64,000 bases of DNA from Mycoplana azooxidifex. GTDB taxonomy: Bacteria; Pseudomonadota; Alphaproteobacteria; Rhizobiales; Rhizobiaceae. Location: NCBI RefSeq assembly GCF_014196765.1, contig NZ_JACIEE010000007.1:62001-126000 (forward strand), given 5' to 3'. The position numbers were made by a program, and so were the translations under genes. The notes under the pieces are model-generated. The model was not told where the DNA came from, ran no database searches, and was given only the letters and a program-made list of their open reading frames with translations. Position 1 is the stretch's first letter. Each line of letters starts with the position of its first letter. Below, piece after piece: positions 1 to 7,826 of this stretch.

Positions 1-232
1 GGCGACCATGCGCAACATCCGCCAGAACCTGTTCTGGGCCTTCGGCTACAATGTGGCGCTGATCCCGGTTGCCGCAGGCGCGCTCTACCCGGCCTTCGGC
101 CTGCTGCTGTCGCCGGCGATCGCGGCGGGCGCGATGGCGCTTTCCAGCGTCTTCGTCGTCAGCAACGCCCTCAGGCTGAAGCGGTTCCGGCCCGCCGGCG
201 CGGGCCATGGAAGCAAGGAGGACAGGACATGA
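1..232 (+). CDS. copA: Cu(I)-translocating P-type ATPase, C-terminal fragment (cut by window edge)
   Basis: Only about the last 76 residues are present; the frame is open at the left edge. They cover the end of the hinge after the ATP domain ([16 protein letters not shown]) and the last two membrane helices. The YN in the first helix and the MALSS (MxxSS type) in the second are Cu(I)-site signatures of P1B-1 ATPases, so copper export from cytoplasm to periplasm is the likely role. The stop codon overlaps the ATG of the downstream cueR-type gene (ATGA), so the two are translationally coupled. The family and ion assignment rests on these helices alone; the N-terminal metal-binding domains lie outside the window. 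Confidence 0.9.
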   Translation, partial: ATMRNIRQNLFWAFGYNVALIPVAAGALYPAFGLLLSPAIAAGAMALSSVFVVSNALRLKRFRPAGAGHGSKEDRT

Positions 233-669
233 ACATCGGCGAGGCGGCGGCGGCCAGCGGCGTCACCGCAAAAATGATCCGCCACTACGAATCGATCGGC
301 CTGATCCAGGAGGCCGGCCGCACCGGGGCCGGCTATCGTACCTACGGGCCGAAGGATCTGGCCACCCTCTCCTTCATCCGCCGCTCGCGCGATCTCGGCT
401 TTTCCATCGCCCAGATCCGCGATCTCCTCGCGCTCTGGCAGGACCGCAGCCGCGCCTCCGCAGACGTCAAGCGCATCGCCGGCGGGCACATCGAGGAACT
501 GACGGCAAAGATGCAGCAGTTGCAGGAAATGGTAATGACCCTGCAGCATCTCTCGTCCCACTGCCACGGCGACGACCGGCCGGACTGCCCCATCCTCGAG
601 CGGCTGGCGACGGGGGTGGGCGACGAGGATTGCTGCGAGCCCGCTGCCGCGATGAAAGGCCGGTCGTAG
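229..669 (+). CDS. cueR: Cu(I)-responsive MerR-family regulator (CueR/HmrR)
   Basis: 146 residues, normal for CueR. Residues 1-70 form the MerR winged helix ([20 protein letters not shown]), followed by the dimerisation helix and a metal loop with Cys112 and Cys120 (CHGDDRPDC), matching the two CueR cysteines. Ser77 is the residue that distinguishes monovalent-metal sensors from divalent ones in this family. A second cysteine pair (135-136) sits near the C-terminus. It overlaps the upstream copper ATPase gene by 4 bases, so the sensor is made with its target. By family knowledge it would activate the copA promoter, which lies outside the window. Confidence 0.92.
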   Translation: MNIGEAAAASGVTAKMIRHYESIGLIQEAGRTGAGYRTYGPKDLATLSFIRRSRDLGFSIAQIRDLLALWQDRSRASADVKRIAGGHIEELTAKMQQLQEMVMTLQHLSSHCHGDDRPDCPILERLATGVGDEDCCEPAAAMKGRS

Positions 670-780
670 TGCACCACCGCGTCCGGCTGCCGCGATCGGT
701 CGCGATCAAATTCTGTTGAGTTCCTGCCGCTCCCGCCTGCCCGTAGAGTGCAGGCCGGGTTTTGGCACGGGAGGAACACG

Positions 781-2274
781 TTGCGTCTACACCTGCTTTT
801 AGTCGTCCTTGTTGCCGCCTTCGCGGCCATGCCGGTGCAATTGCGCGCGCAAGCGACACCGCCGGCGGCAGAGAGCCGGGCCTCGGGACTGCTGGATCTC
901 CTGCCGGCGGATGCCGTCACCCGGCATGTCCTCAAGCGTCCCGCCGGCGATCTCCCCTACACTGCGACGGCCGGGACGATCGATCTGCGCGGGCAGGACG
1001 GAAAGATCAACGCGAGGCTGTTCTACACCGCCTACGTCGCCGATGACCGCGGTCCCGACCGGCCCGTCACCTTTGCCTTCAACGGCGGACCGGGTGCGGC
1101 CTCCGCCTACCTGCATCTCGGGCTCGTCGGTCCGCGGATCCTCGAATTTCAGGGCGCCAACAGGGATGGAACGCGGCCGGCCCTTTCCGACAATCCGCAC
1201 AGCTGGCTCGACTTCACCGACCTCGTCCTGATCGATCCGCCGGGGACCGGCTGGAGCCGGGTGGCCGACAAGGGGTCGGAGTCCGCGTTCTACGGCGTGC
1301 GAAGCGATGCGGAGAGCATCGCAAAGTTCATCACCCTCTATGCCCAGAAGAACGGACGCGTCGCCTCGCCGAAGTATCTGCTGGGCGAGAGTTACGGGGG
1401 CTTGCGCGCCGCCAAGGTCGCAAGCGCGCTGAAGGACAGCCAGGGCATCCTCGTCTCGGGGATCGTGATGGTATCGCCCCTGATCGAGGGCAGCTTCGTC
1501 TTTCGCTCCAGCGACGATCCGCTCGGAGCAGCCCTCCAGCTACCGTCGCTCGCGGCAGCCGAACTGGAGCGCAAGGGCAGCTTCACCGAGGAACAGGTGG
1601 CATCAGTCGAGCGATGGGCCATGCGCGACTACCTGGTTTCGCAGGCCGGCCCCGCACCCACCGGCGAGGAGGCCGAACGGCTCTACGGACGCATTGCCGA
1701 GATGACCGGCATTGCCAGGGAGGACGTCGCCCGCGCCCGCGGCTTCGTCGGCGACCTCTACCGGAAGAACCCCGGCGGCGCGGCCGGCAAGGTCGCCAGC
1801 CCCTATGACGCGGCGTTCCTGTCGGACGACCCCTACCCCGAAACGCGTGCCGGCCGCGGCGACGATGCCATCCTCGACGGATTTACACGGGCCTACGGCG
1901 CAGCCTTCGCCGCCTATGCGCGCGACAAGCTGGGCTACGTCACCGAGATGACCTATCGCCTGCTCGACACGGACGTGAACCGCCAGTGGGACTGGGACGG
2001 ATCGCGATCCACCACCGGCGCCACGGACGAGCTGCGCACACTCCTCTCGGTGGTCCCCTCCTTCCGCCTCCTCGTCGCCCACGGCTACAGCGATGCGCTC
2101 ACCCCCTATGGCGTCAGCCGCTACATCATCGAGCACATGCCACCGTCCCTCGTCGATGGCCGCGCGGACCTGAAGGTCTATCGGGGCGGCCACATGTTCT
2201 ATACCGACGCCGAAGAGCGGCAGCGGTTCACCGCCGACGTCCGCGCCTTCTACACGGGTGACGCGAAGGATTGA
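781..2274 (+). CDS. secreted serine carboxypeptidase-like protein (peptidase family S10)
   Basis: About 497 residues. A TTG at 781 preceded by GGGAGGA is the best start because it puts a typical signal peptide first (MRLHLLLVVLVAAFAAMP, then a likely cleavage after AQA); a GTG at 748 is an alternative. The alpha/beta-hydrolase triad is visible: Ser204 in GESYGG, Asp438 in HGYSDALTP and His471 in GGHMFY. The oxyanion region FNGGPGAAS is also typical of S10. It probably trims C-terminal residues from peptides in the periplasm. Substrate specificity is not evident. It stands alone, without an operon partner. Confidence 0.8.
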   Translation: MRLHLLLVVLVAAFAAMPVQLRAQATPPAAESRASGLLDLLPADAVTRHVLKRPAGDLPYTATAGTIDLRGQDGKINARLFYTAYVADDRGPDRPVTFAFNGGPGAASAYLHLGLVGPRILEFQGANRDGTRPALSDNPHSWLDFTDLVLIDPPGTGWSRVADKGSESAFYGVRSDAESIAKFITLYAQKNGRVASPKYLLGESYGGLRAAKVASALKDSQGILVSGIVMVSPLIEGSFVFRSSDDPLGAALQLPSLAAAELERKGSFTEEQVASVERWAMRDYLVSQAGPAPTGEEAERLYGRIAEMTGIAREDVARARGFVGDLYRKNPGGAAGKVASPYDAAFLSDDPYPETRAGRGDDAILDGFTRAYGAAFAAYARDKLGYVTEMTYRLLDTDVNRQWDWDGSRSTTGATDELRTLLSVVPSFRLLVAHGYSDALTPYGVSRYIIEHMPPSLVDGRADLKVYRGGHMFYTDAEERQRFTADVRAFYTGDAKD

Positions 2275-2334
2275 GACGCCGCGCGCCGGGACGGGGAACG
2301 CGCACCTTCAGGAACGGCAAAGAATGCCGCCCCT

Positions 2335-2359
2335 GAAAGTGCGAAGCTATTGCGCTTTC
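2335..2359 (+). terminator. possible weak hairpin after the S10 peptidase gene
   Basis: GAAAGTGC at 2335-2342 can pair with GCGCTTTC at 2352-2359 (one G-T pair, 9-base loop) and is followed by AAAAA rather than a T run. It lies between the peptidase and the aldehyde dehydrogenase. It might be a terminator or an mRNA end structure; support is only the base pairing. Confidence 0.25.
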
Positions 2360-2444
2360 GAAAAAGGCGGATCATCCTCCGCCCGGGCTCTCAGGAGCAC
2401 CCGCCGGGAACGCAACGAAAAGCATACATGCCAGGGAGAATAGC

Positions 2445-3878
2445 ATGCTCGACAAGCGCAAATTCTACATCGACGGCAAGTGGATCGATCCGGTCAAGCC
2501 GAACGACCTCGAGGTCATCAATCCGGCCACCGAGAAGCCGATCGCCTGGATCTCCATGGGAACCGCCGCCGACATCGACCGCGCGGTCGCCGCGGCGAAG
2601 AAGGCGTTCTCCACCTACAGCCAGACCAGCGTCGACGAGCGCATAGCGCTCCTGGAAAAGCTGCTGTCGATCTACAAGCGCCGCTATGACGAAATGGCCC
2701 GCACGATCACGCTCGAACTCGGCGCTCCTATCACCATGAGCACCGAGCAGCAGGCCGATGTCGGCGTCGGCCACCTGCAGGGCTTCATCGATGCGCTGAA
2801 GCGCCTGAAGAGCCGCGAAGTGCTGCCGAACGGCGACGTCGTCCGCCGCGAGGCCATCGGCGTCTGCGGCCTGATCACCCCGTGGAACTGGCCGATCAAC
2901 CAGATCGCGCTGAAGGTCGTTCCGGCGCTCGCGACGGGCTGCACCTGCGTGCTGAAGCCGTCCGAGTTCACCCCGCTCAACGCGCTCCTCTATGCCGAGA
3001 TGGTCGACGAGGCAGGCTTCCCCGCCGGCACGTTCAACCTCGTCAACGGCGACGGCATCGAATGCGGCGCGGCGCTGTCGAAGCACAAGGACATCGACAT
3101 GATGTCGTTTACCGGCTCGACCCGTGCCGGCATCGCCGTCAGCAAGGATGCGGCCGACACGGTCAAGCGCGTCACGCTCGAACTCGGCGGCAAGTCGCCG
3201 AACATCGTCTTCGAGGACGCCGACCTCGAAGACCGCGTCGCCGACAGCGTTGCCGAGTGCTTCAACAATTCCGGCCAGTCCTGCGATGCGCCCACCCGCA
3301 TGCTGGTGCAGCGCTCGGTCTACGACAAGGTCGTCGAGATCGCCCGCAAGGCCGGCGAACAGGCCCAGGTCGGCAATCCGGAAGAGGAAGGCGGCCATAT
3401 CGGTCCACTCGTCTCCCATATCCAGTTCGGTCGCGTCCAGGCGCTGATCGAGGCGGGCGTCGCCGAAGGCGCGCGGGTCCTGGTCGGCGGCCCCGGCAAG
3501 CCGCAAGGCTTCGAGCAGGGCTATTTCGTCAAGCCGACGATCTTTGCCGACGTCGGCAACGACATGCGCATCGCCCGCGAGGAGGTGTTCGGGCCCGTGC
3601 TCGCGATCATTCCGTTCGACACCGAGGAAGAAGCGATCGCCCTCGCCAACGACACGAACTACGGCCTTGCCGCCTATCTCCAGACCGGCAATGCCGATCG
3701 CGCCGAGCGCGTCGCCGCCAGGCTCCGGGCCGGCATGGTGCACATCAACGGCGGCCCGCACCGGTACGGCAGCCCCTTCGGCGGCTTCAAGCAGTCCGGC
3801 AACGGCCGCGAAGGTGGCATCTTCGGCCTGGAGGACTTCCTCGAGGTCAAGACGGTCCACCGCCCCGACGCCGCCTGA
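2445..3878 (+). CDS. NAD(P)-dependent aldehyde dehydrogenase
   Basis: 477 residues, normal for the superfamily. It shows the cofactor-domain signature TPWNWP, the catalytic Glu246 in LELGGK and the catalytic Cys280 in GQSCDAPTR, followed by EEVFGPV. The start is the ATG 7 bases after GGGAGAA. It oxidises an aldehyde to the acid in the cytoplasm; the substrate cannot be read from sequence, though the SCDAPTR active-site variant resembles broad-range aldehyde dehydrogenases of rhizobia. It is flanked by intergenic DNA and followed by a strong hairpin, so it appears monocistronic. Confidence 0.88.
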   Translation: MLDKRKFYIDGKWIDPVKPNDLEVINPATEKPIAWISMGTAADIDRAVAAAKKAFSTYSQTSVDERIALLEKLLSIYKRRYDEMARTITLELGAPITMSTEQQADVGVGHLQGFIDALKRLKSREVLPNGDVVRREAIGVCGLITPWNWPINQIALKVVPALATGCTCVLKPSEFTPLNALLYAEMVDEAGFPAGTFNLVNGDGIECGAALSKHKDIDMMSFTGSTRAGIAVSKDAADTVKRVTLELGGKSPNIVFEDADLEDRVADSVAECFNNSGQSCDAPTRMLVQRSVYDKVVEIARKAGEQAQVGNPEEEGGHIGPLVSHIQFGRVQALIEAGVAEGARVLVGGPGKPQGFEQGYFVKPTIFADVGNDMRIAREEVFGPVLAIIPFDTEEEAIALANDTNYGLAAYLQTGNADRAERVAARLRAGMVHINGGPHRYGSPFGGFKQSGNGREGGIFGLEDFLEVKTVHRPDAA

Positions 3879-3911
3879 GACGATATCGTTCCGCCTGTAT
3901 GACGTGAAGAT

Positions 3912-3939
3912 TTCGGGCGCATCGCAAGATGCGCCCGAA
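3912..3939 (+). terminator. perfect 12-bp stem, GCAA tetraloop, after aldehyde dehydrogenase
   Basis: Bases 3912-3923 are fully complementary to 3928-3939 (TTCGGGCGCATC with GATGCGCCCGAA) around a GCAA tetraloop, 34 bases after the stop codon. No T run follows, so this is either a terminator of the U-poor kind or a 3'-end stabilising structure. Confidence 0.65.
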
Positions 3940-3993
3940 TGTACGTAGAGACGCTGCCTACCTAACCCCGCACGATGAAAAACCCGCCCGATC

Positions 3994-4008
3994 GCCTAAA
4001 GATTAGGC
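3994..4008. promoter_or_regulatory. GCCTAA-AGA-TTAGGC dyad upstream of nasT
   Basis: A perfect 6-bp inverted repeat with a 3-base centre in an AT-rich stretch (3990-4040) about 160 bases before the nasT start. It could be a protein-binding site or a small hairpin in the nasT leader. No factor can be named. Confidence 0.3.
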
Positions 4009-4166
4009 ATTCTAAATAATGCTTGATTTTAAGGCTTTCATCGCGCATTCAATGGCGATGGCTCTGGAGCGGATTGCGCCCGGCGGGTAACAGGACGACA
4101 CGGCGGGCATGTCACCTTTCCAAATCCCCCCTGTGGTGCGAGCATGGTTCGACGCCCTCGACACGA

Positions 4167-4787
4167 ATGACCGGCAGTAGATCCGTGACCAGTCGAACCC
4201 CGAAGCCCGCGAGCCTCAGCGTCCTCGTCATCGATGAGAACAGCATCCGCGCCTCGATTATCGAGGTGGGCCTGCGCGAGGCGGGCTACGACAACGTCAC
4301 CATCATCGACGACATGAACGGACTTGCGCGCCGGATCACGGAAATCAATCCGGACGTCATCGTGATCGATATCGAGAACCCGAACCGCGACATGCTGGAA
4401 AGCATCTTCCAGATATCTCGGGCGGTGAAGCGCCCGATCGCGATGTTCGTCGACAAGTCGGACGAGGATTCGATCGTGGCCGCCGTCGATGCGGGGGTCT
4501 CGGCCTATGTCGTCGACGGTTTGAAGAAGGAGCGCGTGAAGCCCATCCTCGAGATGGCGGTCAGCCGCTTCAACGCCTTCAGCCGCCTGCAGCGCGAACT
4601 TGCCGAAGCCAGGTCTGCCCTGGAGGAGCGCAAGATCATCGATCGCGCCAAGGGAATCCTGATGAAGATGCGCGGCCTTTCGGAGGAAGAGGCCTTTGCC
4701 CTCCTGCGCCAGACCGCGATGAACGAGAAGAAGAAAATCGCCGAGATTGCCCAAAGCGTGGTGACGGCAGCGGGACTGCTGATGTGA
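4167..4787 (+). CDS. nasT: ANTAR-domain response regulator, nitrate-responsive antiterminator NasT
   Basis: 206 residues from the ATG at 4167; a GTG at 4185 is also possible, and upstream in-frame sequence has no family similarity. Residues about 15-130 are a receiver-like domain (SVLVIDENSIRASI, with VIVIDIEN holding the usual aspartate). The C-terminal 60 residues are the RNA-binding ANTAR domain (IDRAKGILMKMRGLSEEEAF). In the known NasS-NasT system the ANTAR protein binds leader hairpins and lets RNA polymerase pass a terminator before the nitrate assimilation genes. That fits the structured leader found before nrtA. It is followed 52 bases later by the nasS-like gene. Confidence 0.9.
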   Translation: MTGSRSVTSRTPKPASLSVLVIDENSIRASIIEVGLREAGYDNVTIIDDMNGLARRITEINPDVIVIDIENPNRDMLESIFQISRAVKRPIAMFVDKSDEDSIVAAVDAGVSAYVVDGLKKERVKPILEMAVSRFNAFSRLQRELAEARSALEERKIIDRAKGILMKMRGLSEEEAFALLRQTAMNEKKKIAEIAQSVVTAAGLLM

Positions 4788-4839
4788 CGACGGACGGCGT
4801 GCCGACCGGCATCGGGCGCCTTGGGCGGAGGAAACCGGA

Positions 4840-6120
4840 ATGGTGATGACGATGAACGACAGCAACACGAGCGATCTGGCCGCTCCGCCCCGCACAGCGG
4901 ACGAGGGATCCAGGGTCGTGCGGGCAGGGTTCATTCCGCTCGTCGACGCCTCGGTCCTGATCGCCACGGCGGAATTCGGCTTTGCCGAACGGGAGGGCAT
5001 CAAGCTCGACCTCGTCAAGGATGTCTCCTGGGCGAACGTGCGCGACCGCCTGGCCTTCGGCCAGTTCGACGTCGCCCACATGCTCTCGCCGATGCCCGTG
5101 GCCTCCATGCTCGGCCTCGGATCCAATCCCTCGCCGACGATAACGCCCTTTTCGCTCGGGCGCGGCGGCAATGCGATCACGCTCTCGACGCGGCTGTTCG
5201 AACGGATGACGGCCACCGCCGGCCTGTCGGAAACGGCTGGGGCGCTCGAGAACGCGCGTGCGCTGGCGATGGTTATCAAGGACATGAAGGCACGCGGGGA
5301 AACGGTGCCGACGCTCGCGATGACCTATCCGTTTTCGTCGCACAACTACGAATTCCGCTACTGGCTGGCGGCCGGTGGCATCGATCCGGAATGCGACGTC
5401 AAGCTTGTGGTCGTGCCACCGCCGCTGACCTCGGACGCCCTTGCAGCCGGGGCGATCGACGGCTTCTGCGTCGGCGCGCCCTGGAACATGGTCGCCTCCG
5501 AGCGCGGCGTCGGCCGCATCGTCGCCGCCAAGCAGGACATATGGCCCTCCGCCCCGGAGAAGGTGCTGGGCATGCGGCCGGACTGGACCGAAAGCCACAC
5601 GGAAACGGTCTCCCGGCTGGTCGTGGCGCTCGATGCGGCCGCGCGCTGGTGCGATCGGGTCGAAAACCACGACGCGCTTGCCGCAGCCCTCGCCGACCCG
5701 CGCTACATCGCCGCTCCCGTCCAGATCATCCGCCATGTCCTTGCCGGAGAATTCAATCTCGACGCCAAGGGGAACCGGCGCGTCATCGACGACTACTTCC
5801 GCTTCCATGGCGGCTTCGCCAACTATCCGCGCCCCAGCCAGGCCCTCTGGATCTACAGCCAGATGGTTCGCTGGGGGCAGGCCGAAATGAGCCCCGCCAA
5901 CGCGCGCGCCGCCGCATCGGCCTATCGCCCGGACCTCTATCGCACGGCACTCGGGGGCGCGAGCGGACCGCCGGACGCCGATATCCGCATCGAGGGCGAC
6001 AAGGACGGCGATCGCTTCATGGACGGCCACGTCTTCGATCCGGCGCACCTCGCCGACTACGTTTCCGGCTTTGCCGTGCGGAGCATCAGGCCGGCTACCC
6101 CAGGGACGGAAGACGCCTGA
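4840..6120 (+). CDS. nasS: nitrate-binding sensor NasS (NrtA/CmpA-like, cytoplasmic)
   Basis: 426 residues of the NrtA/CmpA periplasmic-binding fold, but with no signal peptide or Tat motif (MVMTMNDSNTSDLAAPP). It therefore stays in the cytoplasm, as NasS sensors do. Shared family motifs are GFIPLVDASVLIATAEFG near the N-terminus, FDVAHMLSPMP, and YWLAAGGIDPE in the middle. GGAGG 8-9 bases before the ATG at 4840 sets the start. By analogy with Paracoccus and Azotobacter, NasS sequesters NasT until nitrate or nitrite binds. A 7-bp hairpin (GAAGACG / CGTCTTC, 6109-6127) spans its stop codon. Confidence 0.87.
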   Translation: MVMTMNDSNTSDLAAPPRTADEGSRVVRAGFIPLVDASVLIATAEFGFAEREGIKLDLVKDVSWANVRDRLAFGQFDVAHMLSPMPVASMLGLGSNPSPTITPFSLGRGGNAITLSTRLFERMTATAGLSETAGALENARALAMVIKDMKARGETVPTLAMTYPFSSHNYEFRYWLAAGGIDPECDVKLVVVPPPLTSDALAAGAIDGFCVGAPWNMVASERGVGRIVAAKQDIWPSAPEKVLGMRPDWTESHTETVSRLVVALDAAARWCDRVENHDALAAALADPRYIAAPVQIIRHVLAGEFNLDAKGNRRVIDDYFRFHGGFANYPRPSQALWIYSQMVRWGQAEMSPANARAAASAYRPDLYRTALGGASGPPDADIRIEGDKDGDRFMDGHVFDPAHLADYVSGFAVRSIRPATPGTEDA

Positions 6121-6127
6121 CGTCTTC
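6109..6127 (+). terminator. hairpin spanning the nasS stop codon
   Basis: GAAGACG (6109-6115) and CGTCTTC (6121-6127) form a perfect 7-bp stem with the loop CCTGA. No T run follows. It may partly insulate nasTS from the nrtA transcription unit, which has its own promoter. Confidence 0.35.
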
Positions 6128-6134
6128 ACTGCAA

Positions 6135-6151
6135 TGCACAAATTGCTTGCA
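6135..6151. promoter_or_regulatory. candidate NtrC-type enhancer site
   Basis: TGCACAAATTGCTTGCA resembles the NtrC consensus dyad (TGCAC...GTGCA) with one weak position in the right arm. It lies about 145 bases upstream of the sigma54-type promoter at 6282, a normal enhancer distance. This is a pattern match only. Confidence 0.4.
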
Positions 6152-6281
6152 CCTGCGAAGGGCAACCCCGCAGCATTCGCACAAAACATCGGCATAAAGC
6201 GCAAACGCATCGGAAACAGGCATTCCCGCAGACGCGATAGATTCTTCCTTTGTTTCAGTGCGTTAGAAAGCGCCTAGGAAA

Positions 6282-6298
6282 CTGGCACACCGTTTGCA
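6282..6298 (+). promoter_or_regulatory. sigma54 (RpoN) -24/-12 promoter of the nrtA-cysG operon
   Basis: CTGGCACACCGTTTGCA fits the -24/-12 consensus TGGCAC-N5-TTGCA, with the invariant GG (6284-6285) and GC (6296-6297) separated by 10 bases. Transcription would start near 6309, leaving a leader of about 165 bases before the nrtA ATG. Nitrogen control through NtrC/RpoN is usual for nitrate assimilation in rhizobia, so position and pathway agree. Confidence 0.75.
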
Positions 6299-6337
6299 AA
6301 GCGTATTTCGCACCGGTCAACGGCGATCGGAGCAGGA

Positions 6338-6411
6338 TGAACGCGCGATAGGCGTTCACAAAAGACATCGACGTCGCAAGGTTTTTGCAGTCCGGGATCC
6401 TCCCTCCCGAC
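6338..6411 (+). promoter_or_regulatory. leader RNA with two stem-loops, likely NasT target
   Basis: Stem-loop 1 is TGAACGC (6338-6344) paired with GCGTTCA (6352-6358), loop of 7. Stem-loop 2 is GTC-C-GGGA (6390-6397) paired with TCCCGAC (6405-6411) with one bulged C, loop of 7. The second shares bases 6410-6411 with the terminator stem that follows. ANTAR proteins bind two adjacent small-loop hairpins of which the second competes with a terminator, so the arrangement fits. The loops do not obviously match the published A1/G4 hexaloop rule. Confidence 0.5.
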
Positions 6412-6438
6412 GACGCATCTGCCGAGCGGCGTTTTTTT
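6410..6438 (+). terminator. intrinsic terminator in the nrtA leader (attenuator)
   Basis: ACGACGC (6410-6416) pairs with GCGGCGT (6426-6432; one internal mismatch) and is followed directly by seven T residues (6432-6438), 36 bases before the nrtA start. A U-run terminator between a promoter and its first gene is the expected target of NasT antitermination. Confidence 0.6.
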
Positions 6439-6474
6439 ATTCCCAAAATCCGGCACAAGCAGAGGGAACTCGGT

Positions 6475-7773
6475 ATGCAGAAGACTTTCACGACCGGCAT
6501 CACCCGTCGCGGCATCCTGAAGACGACGGCGACCGCAGCACTGATCACCGCCGTCCGCACCGCCTTCCCGTCCGGCGCCTTCGCGGCCGCCGCCACCCCG
6601 GAAGTCACCGGCGCCAAGCTTGGCTACATAGCGCTGACCGACTCGGCCCCGCTGATCGTCGCCAAGGAAAAGGGCCTGTTCGAGAAGCACGGCATGCCGG
6701 ACGTGGAGGTGCTGAAGCAGGCCTCCTGGGGTGCCACCCGTGACAATCTCGTGCTCGGCGGCGCGGCCAACGGCATCGACGGCGCCCATATCCTGACGCC
6801 GATGCCCTACCTCATGCAGGCCGGCAAGGTGACCCAGAACAACCAGCCGGTGCCGATGTCGATCCTCGCCCGCCTCAATCTCGACAGCCAGGCCATCTCG
6901 GTCAGCAAGGAATACACAGAGACGGGCGCCGGCCTCGATGCCTCCAGGCTCAGGGAAGCCTTCGCCGCCAAGAAGGCGGCGGGCGGCGATGTCAAGGTCG
7001 CCGTCACCTTCCCCGGCGGCACGCATGACCTGTGGATGCGCTACTGGCTGGCAGCCGGCGGCATCGACCCCGACAAGGATGTCTCCGTCATCGTGGTACC
7101 GCCGCCGCAGATGGTCGCCAACATGAAGGTCGGCAACATGGACGCCTTCTGTGTGGGCGAACCGTGGAACGAACAACTCGTCAACCAGGGCGTCGGCTTC
7201 ACCGCCTGTTCGACCGGCGAGATCTGGAAGGGCCATCCCGAGAAGGCGTTCTCCATGCGCACCGAGTGGGTCGAGAAGAACCCCAATGCCGCCAAGGCGA
7301 TCCTCATGGCCGTCATGGAAGCGCAAGCGTGGTGCGACAAGATGGAAAACAAGGAGGAGATGGCGACCATCGTCGGCAAGCGCCAGTGGTTCAACGTTCC
7401 GCCGAAGGACATTCTCGGGCGGCTGAAGGGCGACATCAACTACGGAAACGGCCGCGTCGCCGAAGGCACCGACCTCTACATGAAATTCTGGGAAGGCCAC
7501 GCCTCCTATCCCTTCAGGAGCCACGACAGCTGGTTCCTCGCCGAAAACATCCGCTGGGGCAAGCTCGCGCCAGACACGGACATCAAGACCCTGGTCGACC
7601 AGGTCAACCGCGAGGAGATCTGGCGCGAGGCCGCAAAGGACCTCGGCGTGGCTGCGGCCGACATACCGGCCACGAGCTCGCGCGGCAAGGAAACCTTCTT
7701 CGACGGCAAGGTCTTCGATCCGGAGAACCCCTCCGCCTATCTCGACAGCCTCGCGATCAAGGCGGCGTCGTGA
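6475..7773 (+). CDS. nrtA: nitrate ABC transporter, substrate-binding protein (Tat-exported)
   Basis: 432 residues. The ATG at 6475 follows GAGGGA and gives a Tat leader (TTGITRRGILKTTATAALI, twin Arg) ending near AFAAA; in-frame sequence upstream runs through the leader terminator and is not coding. The mature part is the NrtA/CmpA fold, with ALTDSAPLIVAKEKGLFEKHG, the HILTPMPYL pocket strand and the YWLAAGGIDP segment. It captures nitrate (perhaps also nitrite) in the periplasm and delivers it to NrtB/NrtD. It is the first gene of an operon running to cysG, controlled by the sigma54-type promoter and leader attenuator upstream. Confidence 0.93.
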   Translation: MQKTFTTGITRRGILKTTATAALITAVRTAFPSGAFAAAATPEVTGAKLGYIALTDSAPLIVAKEKGLFEKHGMPDVEVLKQASWGATRDNLVLGGAANGIDGAHILTPMPYLMQAGKVTQNNQPVPMSILARLNLDSQAISVSKEYTETGAGLDASRLREAFAAKKAAGGDVKVAVTFPGGTHDLWMRYWLAAGGIDPDKDVSVIVVPPPQMVANMKVGNMDAFCVGEPWNEQLVNQGVGFTACSTGEIWKGHPEKAFSMRTEWVEKNPNAAKAILMAVMEAQAWCDKMENKEEMATIVGKRQWFNVPPKDILGRLKGDINYGNGRVAEGTDLYMKFWEGHASYPFRSHDSWFLAENIRWGKLAPDTDIKTLVDQVNREEIWREAAKDLGVAAADIPATSSRGKETFFDGKVFDPENPSAYLDSLAIKAAS

Positions 7774-7826
7774 TGCGCCAACCTGGGTGCTCCCGCCACC
7801 ATTTCCTTACTTTGAAGGACTGACCC

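Noticed and set aside
2391-3860. 489-codon open frame antisense to the aldehyde dehydrogenase
   Set aside because: Its amino-acid profile is Asp/Arg/Ala/Leu-rich without any domain, as expected from reading a high-GC gene in reverse; the sense strand has all catalytic motifs.
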